The notes: generated by a model not told the origin, from the letters alone. Positions 13,358 through 25,606 are shown, counted from the first letter of the stretch. The stretch is DNA of 64,000 nucleotides from Parasitella parasitica (GCA_025201805.1 MU619239.1:158367-222366); one strand, 5' to 3'. Translations and numbers: made by a program.

Positions 13358-14563
13358 ATGCCTTCATCGTTTACTTCGAAAATCACTCGTATAAAATCTC
13401 CTTTTAGAAAGTCCTCGCCCTCTAATTCTTCGTCTGGATCATCTACACCTTCTTCGTCGTCACCGCCATTACAATCACAATCAAGAGAGCCAAATTTCTA
13501 CAATGCCCCTGAACCCACTGTTGCGACAATGCCAAGGAACTCTATGCCCCAGTCCAGCTTTGCAGAGACTCTCAAAGTGATATCAAAGGAAGCTAATCGT
13601 ACTCAATTTGACGATGTCTTTGATAGCTTCTTTTTTAACGACAAGCGATGTCAGCATCGAGCGTTATTCATGGCTGCCCGCCTCAAGCAAGCCTTGGATG
13701 GTGTGATTAACCCAGGTCGTCCTAGCTCAAATTATGGTCCATTGCGTGAACTGCCTCCAGTAACATTAACACCATCGCATTCTACACCCATAACGTCATC
13801 TACCGCTGCATCATCAAGTAATACCACTCCTACATCACCTGCGACTACCACTAATACTAAACCCATGGCATCAGTTGACAGTTTCTGGCGTACAGTAGCT
13901 CACAGATTATACACACTCAACTACATTCTTTTTGTTTTGCCTGCTGATTCACAATCCAAGGCCCAATTTCTCAATAAATTGGAGGCGGATTTATCACAGA
14001 AAAGCGATGGTCAGGAATTGGAGCGCCGCGGAGGAATGGAAGCTCACTTTGCTGTACGCTATGCACTGGAGCATAAAAGGCCTCGTCGCCGCAAGACCTT
14101 GTTGGAAGATGCATTTGCTGCAGAAAAACGCAATGGTGGCAGTGTAGCAGGTGCCATCTTACCTCCATCAACTACATCAGATGACACTCACAAAATAAAC
14201 CGCCTTGTTGAGCAAGCTAGATTAGTCATTGAACAATGTTTGGAAAGCGAAACCAAGCTGGGACATGCAGAAAAAGATGCCATGTACGTATTTCATGGCA
14301 TGCGTGCGGGTTTACATGGCGCATTCGAGTTGCACATTGAATTGGAAGAAGACAGGTCATTGCGTCATAGACTGAAAAGGACCGTGGACCATAATAGAAA
14401 AATGGCAAAACCAACTTACGAGAATCCTTTCGAAGACGAAGATTTGATAGTTACTGAAGAGGATGAGTCTTTCTTGGAGGAGGAACACAAACATTCGAGG
14501 GAAGTGGATAGTGGGTTTTATGATGGCTGGTCCAATAATAATAACGCCATGCTGCCAGCTTAA
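13358..14563 (+). CDS. Unrecognised 401-aa protein, single exon
   Basis: One uninterrupted frame of 401 codons, preceded by a TTTCCTC/CTTTTTTC pyrimidine tract and followed by AATAAA, supports a real gene; no family was recognised. Residues 1-50 are Ser/Pro-rich and basic at the very start. A region rich in Ser, Thr and Pro (about 125-170) separates two more ordered parts: about 70-122, with FDDVFDSFFFNDKRCQHRALF, and about 172-355, with FWRTVAHRLYTLNYILFVLP, a basic HKRPRRRK stretch and a long acidic/amphipathic helix region. The C-terminus is acidic and contains YENPFEDED, an NPF tripeptide of the type bound by EH domains. That would fit an endocytic adaptor, but this is only a motif-level guess. 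Confidence 0.75.
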   Translation: MPSSFTSKITRIKSPFRKSSPSNSSSGSSTPSSSSPPLQSQSREPNFYNAPEPTVATMPRNSMPQSSFAETLKVISKEANRTQFDDVFDSFFFNDKRCQHRALFMAARLKQALDGVINPGRPSSNYGPLRELPPVTLTPSHSTPITSSTAASSSNTTPTSPATTTNTKPMASVDSFWRTVAHRLYTLNYILFVLPADSQSKAQFLNKLEADLSQKSDGQELERRGGMEAHFAVRYALEHKRPRRRKTLLEDAFAAEKRNGGSVAGAILPPSTTSDDTHKINRLVEQARLVIEQCLESETKLGHAEKDAMYVFHGMRAGLHGAFELHIELEEDRSLRHRLKRTVDHNRKMAKPTYENPFEDEDLIVTEEDESFLEEEHKHSREVDSGFYDGWSNNNNAMLPA

Positions 14564-14591
14564 TGATTCTGTATGATATATAATTTCTCCT

Positions 14592-14597
14592 AATAAA
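14592..14597 (+). terminator. Poly(A) signal AATAAA of the 401-aa gene
   Basis: AATAAA lies about 30 nt after the stop codon of the gene ending at 14563. Confidence 0.45.
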
Positions 14598-15746
14598 CTT
14601 TTTCGCTTCCTCTTTTGCTTTGATTTTTGGCGTTTGATATATTTAATGTACCTTATATTTCCCTTTTGTGGCACTTGTTCAGATCAGAAATATCAAAGTA
14701 TTTATAGATTCATCAGCACTTGGAATGTTATTTATAAAAGTATCATCACGCGAATGAAATCTAATCAGTTGTTTGTGCAACAAACAACAAATCCGCCTTC
14801 AATATCTGCTACACGTATCCATATTGACTATTTGTTGTTGCCAAGATACAATAATATACAGTACTTGATACAATGTGCTAACTGGAAAATGATTGGCCAT
14901 TTGTTGGCAAAGGATTGCCGTTTTCGATTTTTTTTTTTGTCGTTGCTATGTATTTATCCGCACTCGCTTTGCTGTACTGCGGGCTTTGGTTGGACAATAA
15001 AGTGATACGGCATATTTATTGCCTCCATTTGCATCTTTCTAGAGGGAGCATGCATTGCTTCCTGACAAATCCGGCAAGCCTATGGAGGAACTTTGGAAGA
15101 TAGGAACTCCCGCGTCTGCTTAATCCTCTGAATTTGGGGTCTTTCCAGACTCGACACTAGCTCTTCAGTTAATCTGATCGGTGGTTATAGGGTTAATATT
15201 GTCTATTACATACATCTGATGAAACTTGTCATATTTTGAAGTTCAAGGTAGTCTTTAAAAAAGGTTACGGTTCTGGTTGTGAGTCTGTTGATTTTGGATC
15301 AAAAACCTTTAATTGGATTCAGGAACGGTGAGCAAGGTTGAAGACAAACACATTTATGTCCTTCGTATTTCAAAAATCTCTATACAGATAATTTTTTTAT
15401 GAATGGGTGTGCTATCCTGGTGGCAGATAGTTTCCTTTTTTCTGGCATTTTCTTATTCCTTCAGTTGATCTGGCGTCTTCTAGTATAGAAGGTCTTGTTA
15501 AACAAGTACCAAACTGGATTATGTATATCCAGTTGCACAGTAGAACAGCTAGTTAAATCTGTGCCATCTTTTCCATAATGTTAAAATGGTTCAAAAGTGT
15601 GTATCTTTGCAAAGTCAGGTACGTTGATTTTAGGCGCCCGATTTTTTTTTTTTTTAAAAAGACAAAAGCTGCAAGAAAATAATTTTTACCGATCTCAAAC
15701 ACAAAAAAAGTAATAAAAAGTAATGCATTAGACTAAAAAACACCTT

Positions 15747-16131
15747 TTGATTACACATTTGTATAGTTTAAAGCAAGTTTTTGTACCTTTCAAGTTGGCA
15801 TCAGATGAAGGTAGCGACTTTTCTGACTTTTCTCGGAATAGTATTTTTTTAAAATCGGAGCGTGAGATCGTCAGGCCAAGTACACACATGCAAGTACCAT
15901 CATTAGAAACCCAAGAAGCACACCATCTAATCAAATGGTTTGTAATTGTTTTTTTTTTAAAAAATTGGGTAAGCTATGGCTTCTCAAAGCTAATGCTTTC
16001 TTCTAAAAACACCATTTTTCTTTGATAGCGGAGATTAAACGCGTCCAATATTGGAAAGAAAAAATTCTTTCAGAAACTCCATTTGGACAATTCGAGAACA
16101 AAATTACTCCTTTGAGGCAAGATATCATCTT
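15747..16131 (+). pseudogene. Possible decayed gene fragment
   Basis: The stretch 15747-15940 reads as protein-like sequence (PFKLASDEGSDFSDFSRNSI, then STHMQVPSLETQEAHHLIKW). A second block at about 16031-16131 reads VQYWKEKILSETPFGQFENK and stops at TGA. The blocks can be linked in phase only by an intron with donor GTAATT and a weak acceptor (GCGGAG); the better acceptor (TTTGATAG) breaks the frame. No start exon or downstream exons are evident. The family is unknown. It may be a relic of a repetitive gene, or an unrecognised small gene. Confidence 0.3.
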
Positions 16132-17083
16132 CTGATACTATGCATACCACAGCTGTCAGTTTATGATAATAGTTGTATTTTTGGGCGCTCTACACGCTGG
16201 TTTCATTTCATAATCCCCGCGTGCTTATGGCAGGAATTCTTTTGAGAAAACATCAAAGACAGATCAAGAGAGAAAAGTCAATATTTTGCTTAATCAGAGC
16301 GCATTTCCAGTCTTTCAGATCAAGGAATGGTCTTTTACGATCATTTTCTTCTAATATATGCTGTAGTAAAAAGTTGCAATTTTGGGGTCAAAACCGAGAA
16401 TAAAGCATAATCGATGATTTTGGATGTGTGGATACAAGGAAAAAATCGAAAAAATCCGTGGTTTTGCATCGAAAAAAAAAATCATGCTCAAATTGCACCA
16501 AAATCATATATAATATTGTTTTTTCCCAATGGATACTATTTCCGGTGTAATCAGGGCACTTTTGATTATGAAAATTAATCAAAAAATGGCATACAAAGCT
16601 AAAGTTCTTGCTTTTAAGCTGTAAAAAGTATCTATCTGGAGATAATATCACGTTCATATTAATTCTAGCACACGTCAAAGTCCTCTTAAGTAAGTATTTT
16701 TGATACCCAAGAATACCTTTCTTCAAAGAACCATAACCAAACAGACTTCGCCGATTGAGTTAAAAGCAAAAGAGGATAATTAATGGATTCGATGTTTTGC
16801 TGTAATAATAACCCCTTGTTGTCTTGTGAATAGTTCATAGGTTGCTAATTGTTAGTGACAGAGAAGCCCTATTACAATTGAAGCTTATAATAATGCTTAC
16901 TGTCAGTTCAATAGTTCCTTTTTATGTGACTCTAATGCTGAACATGTAAAATAGAAAGTAAAAAGAGGTTAAAAATGAGGTTGAGATAAATTTTACTAAC
17001 AACGGTTAGGCTTCATAATAAGCTTCTGGTAGATCCCAGGTTCCAGGCACTGTACTGTAAAGTATCAAATTCTGGATAGGGGA

Positions 17084-17146
17084 TAACTCGTTATACCAAA
17101 CACACTGTTGTACACCAACCCGTTCGTTATAACGAGTCCCGACTAT
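17084..17146. repeat. Inverted repeat resembling a transposon end
   Basis: CTCGTTATA (17087-17095) is inverted as TATAACGAG (17128-17136). The second arm contains the palindrome CGTTATAACG and is followed by TCCCGACTATATA. Read on the minus strand this gives TAGTCGGGACTCGTTATAACG next to a TA dinucleotide, which resembles terminal inverted repeats of pogo/Tigger-like DDE elements. No transposase frame or second end was found nearby, so it would be a solo end or a miniature relic. Confidence 0.35.
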
Positions 17147-18798
17147 ATATTCTTTCTTTGATATTGGATATGCTGACTTAACAGATGTAACATAAAATGA
17201 TAATGCGAAGTTATAAAAATAGAGATTGTCATTTGCTGAATTTGCTATGATTTTGCATTGTGTAAATGCATAATTTGACGGATACGTACAAATTGATGCC
17301 TTATTGGTATATGCAGTTTAATACTTTGATACTTTAATACTTTATGGTTTTGTAACTTGACCATTTTTTTTCTAAATATTTGAGCTTATTCAGATGTCTC
17401 ATATCTAACGGATATATCTAGAATAATTTATCAATTATGAAATTCAAACAATTTTTATTGTGGTTCGTTGGCGATCGTTTAAGTTCAGGTAACTGAAGCA
17501 CATGTATGTCGATAGTGTTTATAAAGAATTTTTATTGTATCGAAAATGGGAATAATAGAAAAGAACCCAAATAGTCATTCATTTAAAAATACCTGCTACT
17601 CCTGCACAATGGCTGTTTGATCAAAAATAAAATAATTAGAGCGTCGCAATTTCGCTTCTTGTCCTTACTTGAAATATCCTTAGGGAGATCTTTCTCTTCT
17701 CCCAGCTTTTATCCGAGATAAATTTTTTTTTATCAGAAACCCTAATATACATTATCACAAACATTACGACTTTTATCATTTACTTGAACTTTTATTCCTT
17801 GTAGTTAAAGGCAATGTCTTTAGCCAATCAACTACAACTAATAACACTTGATATAATTAATTACTTAGACTTCTTTGATTGAAACTTGAAGACGAAGAAA
17901 ATAAGGATCTTAGTAAAGACAGTAATAGCCAGTAAACATTATTTATCCCAAGGTTTTCCGCTCGACATACAATATGCATGGAAGACAACCAGTCGAGAGT
18001 TCTCCCGAAAGTAATGAAATACGATACTTATTGCGTTCCCTAACTACGCATAAATTAAGGCCAGACAAGTAAAATAACAAGAGAACTTTAATCAATACAA
18101 AAGAGTAAATTTTACTAGTGTTCAGTAGACTAACAGGGCTTACAGAAATTGTTTCATACGGGGATAGTTCAGTCCAGTCCTAAGTCTGACAGTCCATAGA
18201 GTTGTGCTCAATGCAATATTATCGCTTAATATAAGTTTAAATAGAATATCACTACTTTTATTTGAAGGATCGCTTTTCATTTAAATACTATTATCTATCT
18301 CCTTCCAAAATGGTATTTCGACCACTAAATGAAGAGCCACTTTGCCACGACCATTCCTTTTTATAATGGTCTGGTAAAATCGATTTAAATTTGACTATTT
18401 ACCAAAGTCTACTATCTGGGCCGGTCAAGACAAAAGCTGGCAAACTGTTCGTAGTTATATTTTCAAAATAGAGGACACTAGTCTTCAGTACATTTTGTGG
18501 CACGTTTATCGATCCTGGGAGAACGTTCCGAATTCGAAATTCATTTTCTGAAATAACGGAAATATTTTATTAATGTAAGATACTTTTCTACTACTTTTTG
18601 ACATATTATATATCTGCCGAGCTGTGGAGAATAGGAAAGTTAAAAGGGTGTTGAAAAAGTGGTGAATTTAAGGGTAACAATTACTAAATTAAAGCAAAAT
18701 GAAAACAGATATGCTACACTATTGATTATACTAAAGGGAATGATGTGTTGTTATAAATGCATGACTCTATATAAGTGTCTGAATATGAAGTGTGTATA

Positions 18799-19551
18799 TT
18801 ATCTACAAAGTTGATCGTATGGAATTCTTGTCCCCATCATGAATTCTAAATCCATCTCTGCCCTAGGCAAGTTGTTCCAAAGCATGATTTGCTGGTTTCT
18901 ATCATGTCTCTCAGCAGGTTTGCATGCACTGGAATGGAACATCCAGAAGTGGCCATTGTTGCAAGCATCCAAGCATTGGGAGCATGGAGATACAACATGG
19001 TAACCAATAACATTACCACATTCCAAACACGCAACATCTCGAATTCGACAGTGGCATGATCTTGTGAGGTAGTCTTTTTCCAAAACATGGATACTGTTTT
19101 TTTTTTCGTGAAGCGTTAATTTTTTAAGGAGTGTTTAAACCTTATGACAAACATACCATTGCGATGGAGTGTCGGTACTGTATAATTCAATGGTTGTATC
19201 AGCCAACAAGATTGCTTTCATACCACGAGCGCATACAGGAGTAGTGCAATGTCTGCACATCAATCTATAAACTGGCTTAACAGGCGAAACAAGGCCAGGA
19301 TGGTCACCAATGAATTGAGATGCTCGCATATACTGCTGTTGCTGCTGTTGCTGCTGTTGCTGCTGTTGCTGATGGTTCTGTGCATATCTACGTTGAGACT
19401 GCATTACAGATGGGGGTGTGACATTTGGGAATGTGTATCGCTGTAATGATGCAGATGATCTTCTTCCACCATTATTTATTTCGTTATGCTGCTGCGTATT
19501 GTTGGAAGTTGAATTTCTTGGACGAGGAAGTCTAATGCGAGCAGTATCCAT
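18799..19551 (-). CDS. FAM72: FAM72 family protein with Q-rich N-terminal extension
   Basis: FAM72 proteins are small cysteine-rich proteins; human FAM72A binds the uracil glycosylase UNG2. Two exons (19551-19157 and 19093-18799; the GTATGT donor keeps phase) give 229 aa. Residues from about 95 on match the family closely: Cys-x2-Cys (CRHC), RGMKAILLADTTIELYSTD, CHCRIRDVACLECGNVIGYH, CSQCLDACNNGHFWMFHS and a C-terminal LWNNLP. The paired cysteines could bind metal. The first ~95 residues are not part of the human protein: they are polar, basic at the start, and contain a 13-glutamine run. The role in fungi is unknown, and whether a fungal UNG is the partner is untested. Confidence 0.9.
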
Positions 19552-20339
19552 AATTTGAAATAAATGATGATAGAAGAATATGGGATAAAAAAAAAGCGAT
19601 TCCTGAGAAAACCAGCTCTTTTTATTTTTCAACTGTTTGTTAGAGCGTATTCAGTATAGGATTGAAGCTTAAAAATAGCAACTTCGTATATGTTCCCGAT
19701 CATATTGAAAAACAATGTCCAAGCGGGTTGAAACAAATCATTATTCGGCATGAATTCACCCAATTGCTCGGAGACAATTGCAGCAAAACTTCCATTTCAC
19801 CATCATGTTGCCACGCTGGTTACAATTTCAATGCTGTTGGCATCAACACGCACTTTATCTATATAGATAATAAAAGGTGTGTAGCAATTTTTGATCTGCT
19901 GCAGATCAAAATAATCATTATGTAATATCCAAGAGTGTGTTCCTGAAAAACAAAAAATGCATTTGATAGTCGGGGAGAATTATGCCAACAAGCTATTTTT
20001 TTTATAAAAAAGAATTTGTCACTACACTGCTTTTCATTAGAAAAAAAAAAAGCCTGCTTATCCTCAAAGATACAAGAGAAAATAAGAAATAAACATAAAC
20101 ACTTTTATTGTTAAAAAATAGATACAGTATATATAACTGTTGTCCACGGTTATATTGATTTGATACCAAGACAGGGTGAGGAAATCTCCTTGATGCTTTC
20201 GAAAGTGATATAGATACATTGTATGTTGTCAGACAGTGTTACGTGGTGATCATTGAGTGTTGGTATATTGGTGATTAGTAAAGAGTATTAAAATTTTTGT
20301 AAATATGTACTTGAATAATGATATTGTGGTATGACGCTA
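19552..20339. other. Intergenic, upstream of FAM72
   Basis: About 0.8 kb lies between two same-strand genes. It contains a near-palindrome (TTTGATCTGCTGCAGATCAA, about 19889), poly(A)/poly(T) runs and an 88-codon open frame on plus (19662-19925) that lacks recognisable features. No gene is supported. Confidence 0.5.
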
Positions 20340-21705
20340 TTATCGATGGTGGTGTTGCGGCGAAATGGAATAATCAGACGGTTCCTCTATGACCATTTTA
20401 TTTGAATTTGCTGTTGACTTTTGCGAGTAATTATCGACCAAAGTTGTAACAGTAGAAGCAAATGTCAAGACAGAGCCTGGAGTATTAGGTATGGATCTAC
20501 TCCCAATTGTATTGATACTTGGTTTAGTTTTCAATGGCTTCAATGGAGTGATATCTACTTTAATCAGTTCATTTTCATCGTTTGATAAATGCGGTGTATC
20601 TGTAGCTGATGTCGACTGCGAGTTTATGGACGCAGTTCTGTTCAAAGACACAGAGGATGAAAACGTCTTTTCAATAATAATGGATTCTTCATCTTGATCT
20701 ACGTATTTGGTGTTGATAGGAAAGTCTAATCCAGTGCCGGAAATCGATCTTGGGACAAGCCAGAGTATAGGCCATCGACCCAGTACAGACTGTACATTTT
20801 TGTAGATCCCTTGATCATAGGGGCATTTGATCTGGATATAAACATTAAAAATCTGCTTACATATTAGTGCTTGGATACATTACATTGTGAATCTTTCCCA
20901 TTCCCTTTATAGTAAGGGATCTTCCTTTCTCCCAGCCTTCGATGGTCGTTGTATTGGTAGAGATACAGTATATGTGGTAGGATGTGAGGATGCCCACTGT
21001 AATCATGATGGTTGTTGCCAAAATTAGGTTGATTGATAGAAAAGCTGATTCCAATGCTGTCGGTCGTATATCATACTACGTAAAATGCGAGTGAGAAGGT
21101 TTATATAGTTTTATTACTTCTTCACTATATTACATGGCGCATATCCCTGACAAGTTGAGCCAACCTGCAGCTCAGGAGAATAAACAGATAGATGGAGCTG
21201 ATATCCACATAAATTAGAAAACGAAAGAAATGGCAATAGTTTGCAAATCCAACGCAATTATTGACCCAAGGACAATGGTGATCCATTTTAAGCACGCATC
21301 GATTGCACGTTGAACAGTGGTGGGCCCTTGGTGGTTTGTAATTATCGCATGTTTTGCAGAATCTGGGCGTGTGCGTTGATTTTTTGACTTCGATGAAGGC
21401 CTGTTGTCTTGGTATCTGCAATATACATTGTTATTACGGGTCATGTTCAATGTAATTATACCACTCAGACTCACCCATCGTGTTGGCACTGCTCCTGGGT
21501 CTGTTTTGCATGTAAGGAAATAATTGATTAATGCCATTACCACAAAAAAATTTAATGGCACAAGTATCAAAATTGAGTGTATGGTGGCAGCACCAAGATA
21601 CGGCCATATCACAAAAATTTGGGATGTGTAGGTGATGAATAGGATGGTGGTAGTTACAGATGTCACTGTCAACGGTCCCTTTATAGCTTGCCAAGAACTG
21701 GACAT
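20340..21705 (-). CDS. PFA4: DHHC palmitoyltransferase, Pfa4-like
   Basis: Integral membrane enzyme that attaches palmitate to cysteines of client proteins; yeast Pfa4 acts in the ER on chitin synthase Chs3. Four exons (21705-21475, 21415-21134, 21075-20884, 20831-20340) give 398 aa. Two hydrophobic segments (about 13-33 and 41-63) precede the zinc-binding cysteine-rich domain (about 91-140), which includes [37 protein letters not shown] and the catalytic DHHC. Two more segments follow, then the TTxE motif ([11 protein letters not shown]) and a PaCCT-like stretch, [21 protein letters not shown]. The last ~110 residues are Ser/Thr-rich and acidic. Pfa4 is favoured by the TTIE-WEKGR context and NVQSVLG, but the exact orthologue is uncertain. 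Confidence 0.92.
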
Positions 21706-22139
21706 TTTACAAGAAATTAGCGAAAGAAAAGAAGAGCGATTTAGTATGCAAATGCTGCTGTGTCTTGCTTTAGCTATATACTGATAGCCACAGCAGAGGC
21801 TATCCTTTTTTTTTTTTTTTCATCATATATTTTGTATCACTTCGGAACCACGAGGAGTGTCCAAAAAGATTAGGAGGTTAGAAAAGGTAGGTGTCCCCGC
21901 CCCCCTTGAGTTTTCATTTCTGACCAACAAAACATCTTTTATTTATTGCACTGTTTCAAAGTAATTTAAGAATACAAGCGTAATAGTTTGCATGAGATCC
22001 TCTTGTTGTTGTCAATACAAACACGTTTACAGTTGACGTTTATAGCAAGTTGAGTGCGTATTATAAATCAGTGGTGTTAATCAAGACATGGTGTAACTGT
22101 TCCTCTCAAATATAAATACATGTATACATGTTGTGTTGA

Positions 22140-22182
<43 letters not shown>

Positions 22183-22365
22183 ACATTTCATGTCATATAA
22201 CAATTAGATGCGTGTGTGCGAAGATTTGACCTCCCTATTTTGCGGTTCATTTACGCTCTAAAAATACAATTACCACACAATTGTTAGGATTATCATTGTG
22301 TCTATTAGCTTATTCCCCCCTCCCTTCATCTCGCTTTGCACCCCTTAAAATACGTTAATCGCGTT
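21706..22365. other. Intergenic with CA microsatellite
   Basis: About 660 nt lie between the DHHC start and the COG5 stop. A T-run (about 21809-21822) and a (CA)18 microsatellite are present. No gene was seen. Confidence 0.6.
22142..22177 (+). repeat. (CA)18 microsatellite
   Basis: Eighteen uninterrupted CA units followed by TACACACA. It is intergenic, downstream of COG5, and probably length-variable. Confidence 0.95.
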
Positions 22366-25300
22366 TTATTTTTCAGTTTCACCAATATCTTGTTCCTCTG
22401 AGGCAATTTGCATAATTAACTTGTGTTCAAGAATTTCGTCTAGGTCCGATTTCTTGAGTTTGCTGCCATTTGTGATGGCATCCACAGCAAGCTGCACAGC
22501 ATCTTTCTCGTTTTCCTGCGTCTCCATCCAAGCCATGTATTCCTGCCTTGATAAATCATAGACCGTGTGTGGGAACGGCAGCGATTTTGATTGCTGCTGT
22601 GAACGTACAATTAAATGATGTATCAAGACCAACTTGGATAAGCCGGATGTGTGGTGGGCTGCTGTCAATTGAGCAGAATCCAAAAATAGTAACGGCCTGA
22701 ATGCTCTCAGTGCTTTATACTCATCTCCCACTTCCTCTATTCTTGCTCCATATTCACTCATAAACTGGCTAACAGTGAATTCTAATTCTGCCATGTCTCC
22801 TGCTAATTTTAATTTGCCTGCTTCGCTTAGGGGACACACCATACTCGCTTGAAATATGAAGACGTAGAGAATATATTTACTAATTTTTCTAACCCTATTT
22901 TTTTTTATAGCGTTAGATTATTATGACCAGTCTCCCTTTTTTGCTCGACTTACCATGTCTTGGGCTCAGCTCCACAAGAAAAGTTTTGGAGTATCGTTGT
23001 GTGAAAGTAGCGTACGTGTCTTTGCAACTCTTTTATATAGTTGCTTTTGTCGGCTTCAGGATCAAAATTACGTTTGAGCTTGCCGGAAAAATCTTCTTGG
23101 TGTATCTTTAACAGCACACTTTCTGCGTCTTTTTTGATGGATTTGACTAGTCTGTCGCCAATCTTCGTCATGAGCGTTTGGCAATCCTAATCAGCAAACT
23201 GGTAAGCATGCATCTATTTATACATGTCATAAAATATGCATTTACATCTACTCCTTTTTTGACAACATCGACTACTTTGTCAGAGTATTCCTCCAAAATC
23301 TTCCAAACTGACTGGTGCATGTAATATAAAATATTGGCAATTTCGATATTCATATTCAGGTAATTGACAATGTGCGAGTTGGATGTGTTTGTAGTATATA
23401 TTGATTGCTCGTTTTTTGGGAGCTATGCGCAGTGTTAGCAACAGCTTCAGCAAACGGTATCGCATGAAAATACTCACCAGATGTTCGCACTTGACACAGA
23501 AGCTGTTCATCGCTTTGACAGCATTTTTGCCAACTGCTTGCGCGAGATGAGGCTCGAAAGAAGCAGTTTCCAATTCACTAATGATGGATATCAGTATACA
23601 GAGTGCGCATGTATCATGCAGGACTTACTGCCCAATAATGCGAGTAATATTCAGTACGTTATTTCTGCCCGGCGCTGTTCGTGCTAAACCGCCATAGGTA
23701 GGAAATGTTGAATTCACTGCATCGTACATGCGCTGTAATGACTTTGCGAGGAAACTGGTCTGAAACGTATTGAAGCTTCTAAGCATAATCACATATTCTG
23801 GAGTTTGAGAGTAATCAGACAAGAGCGTGCCATTGTGTAATGCAACCCTCGAGAAGAAATCGTGCAAAAGCTTGAGCAGCTTGGGATATTCCCCCACAAA
23901 AATTGACTGCAAAAACGTAGATGCCTTGGCAGCGTTCTTTAACTCTTGTTCAAAATTTGCAGACAAGATTCGCCAGAAATAGTTGACTAGGCTATCGGCG
24001 TCCAACGTCTATGAACAGCTAAGGATATGTGATTTGACTAAAATAGCGGCAGTTTACCTTGGATACTTCATCCAAAAAGGAGACATGCGTTAAAGCATCC
24101 TTTTTGATTTCCAACACTTTTTCAAGACTGTAAATCTTGATACATTGATCGCTCATTTTTGTCATGAGAGACTCCATGCGACTCCACACTGCGCTGGCAA
24201 GTTGCTTTTGATTCGTGCCGACAGAGCTGTTTGACATTGTTGGTGAGGATACTTGCTGCTGCTGCTGCTGCTTCTGTCCACCAGACGCTCCTGGTTGTCT
24301 CAACTCGTTTTGAATAGAATGCATGTCTATCACTTTTTTGATATCCAGAATCAGGCTATTTAACATGGCCTGTGTGGTGGTCTGCACTCGATCTCCCATT
24401 TGCTTCATGTTGTGGAACACTTGTAATCCAGATGCCACTTTGGCTTGATTTTGGGAATCAATGCCTTCTTTCAACAGTGCAGTAGCCTCGTCCTCTACTC
24501 TGTCGCGAGACTCCTCAATAAACGTCAGCTCACAAGCAACAATATCAATGCCTTCAAAATCTGTTTCTTTCATAATCGTCTCGAGTTCGTAAATGGTCAG
24601 CGCTGCTGTGGATATATCTCGATCACTAGTTGACAACTGAGCCTCCAAACGTCGCTTTAGTAAGATGAAACGATGCAACTTCCGTAGCAGTTCGCACGTA
24701 AGCTGTAGGTTTTCTAGCTGTGTTGCATAAGTTTTCAGCTGCTTGTATGGATCTCGAATCTTCTGTGACAATCTACATTTACATTTCCTTAGTAAACAGT
24801 ATTTTCTCTCCAGACTCTCACATACGTTTGAAGTGACTTATTCAATCCAGCAATGTTTGATTGCACAGTATTCAATACTAATTCTAGTTCTTTTATGCCT
24901 GTAACTTGGCTCAGAAGCGCCTCATAGTTTGTTACAACCTAGAGCATGATCAATTTTGAGTATCGCTTTCCATTTTTGCTCCACATTCATCTAACCTGCT
25001 CTTGAATCTGTTTGTTGACAATGTCGATACTGAAAGCTAATTTGGATAACTCGGTTCCAATATCGGTCGTCTCAGTTAAAGACTCTGATTCTTGTATGAC
25101 AGTATCTGCATAGATATTCGCGTCAAATTCTTCGGACAAGAAAGTATCGTAATCTAATACATGAGTGCTCAAGTTAATTAGTCGAGAATATACGCCCTTT
25201 TGATTGAATAGTACCAATATATTTGTCTGTATCCTGGATAGAGAATCTTGCTGTTGAAGGCATTCAAACTATAATGAGAAAAGGGGGGTTTGTTTGTTTG

Positions 25301-25409
25301 TCAAAAGAGAAAATGTAAAACTGCTCCTCTTTTTCAACAACAGGTCTAAAGTAGGCTGTCTCTGATGTAGGATTACATAATCATTGAAGATAGTCGGTAG
25401 TTGTGCCAT
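22366..25409 (-). CDS. COG5: Conserved oligomeric Golgi complex subunit 5
   Basis: COG5 belongs to lobe B of the COG tether, which directs retrograde vesicles to Golgi cisternae. Nine exons (25409-25377, 25268-24996, 24938-24826, 24772-24058, 24008-23629, 23577-23478, 23422-23246, 23186-22954, 22843-22366) join in phase to 833 aa, close to the size of animal COG5. Matches: FLSEEFDANIYADTVIQ near the N-terminus, LLSQVTGIKELELVLNTVQ, KIRDPYKQLKTYATQLENLQ, and near the C-terminus LSEAGKLKLAGDMAELEF followed by FRPLLFLDS. The first exon encodes only 11 residues. A short glutamine run lies in the middle. The N-terminal third is predicted helical, as in CATCHR tethers. Confidence 0.92.
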
Positions 25410-25606
25410 TACGTTACGTACGTGTGTACTCTTTATATATACAGAACAAGTATTTTAACAGTTTAACCGCTTCATTAATAGATGGTCATCGTTGCGTTTA
25501 ATAAATATATAAATAATGCTTTTATTATATACAGTAAATATGAGTTTTTGTGTTGCAACTTTGATCGAACTTCTATGCTCCTTTTTTCTTTTTTTTCTTT
25601 TTTTTT

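Larger units (their letters stand above)
14564..18798. other. Gene-poor AT-rich region of 4.2 kb
   Basis: This lies between the 401-aa gene (plus) and the 3' end of FAM72 (minus). It holds no intact gene that can be supported. It contains one short coding-like relic (15747-16131), a transposon-end-like palindrome (17084-17146), and A/T-rich stretches dense in stop codons on both strands from about 16740 onward. Open frames such as 14634-15005 have no composition or motif suggesting a protein. Confidence 0.55.

Noticed and set aside
14634-15005. 123-codon open frame downstream of the 401-aa gene
   Set aside because: No motif, poor amino-acid composition, A/T-rich surroundings and no supporting splice or promoter signals.
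19662-19925. 87-codon plus-strand frame upstream of FAM72
   Set aside because: No recognisable domain and no second exon; the chance level for open frames of this size is high in this DNA.
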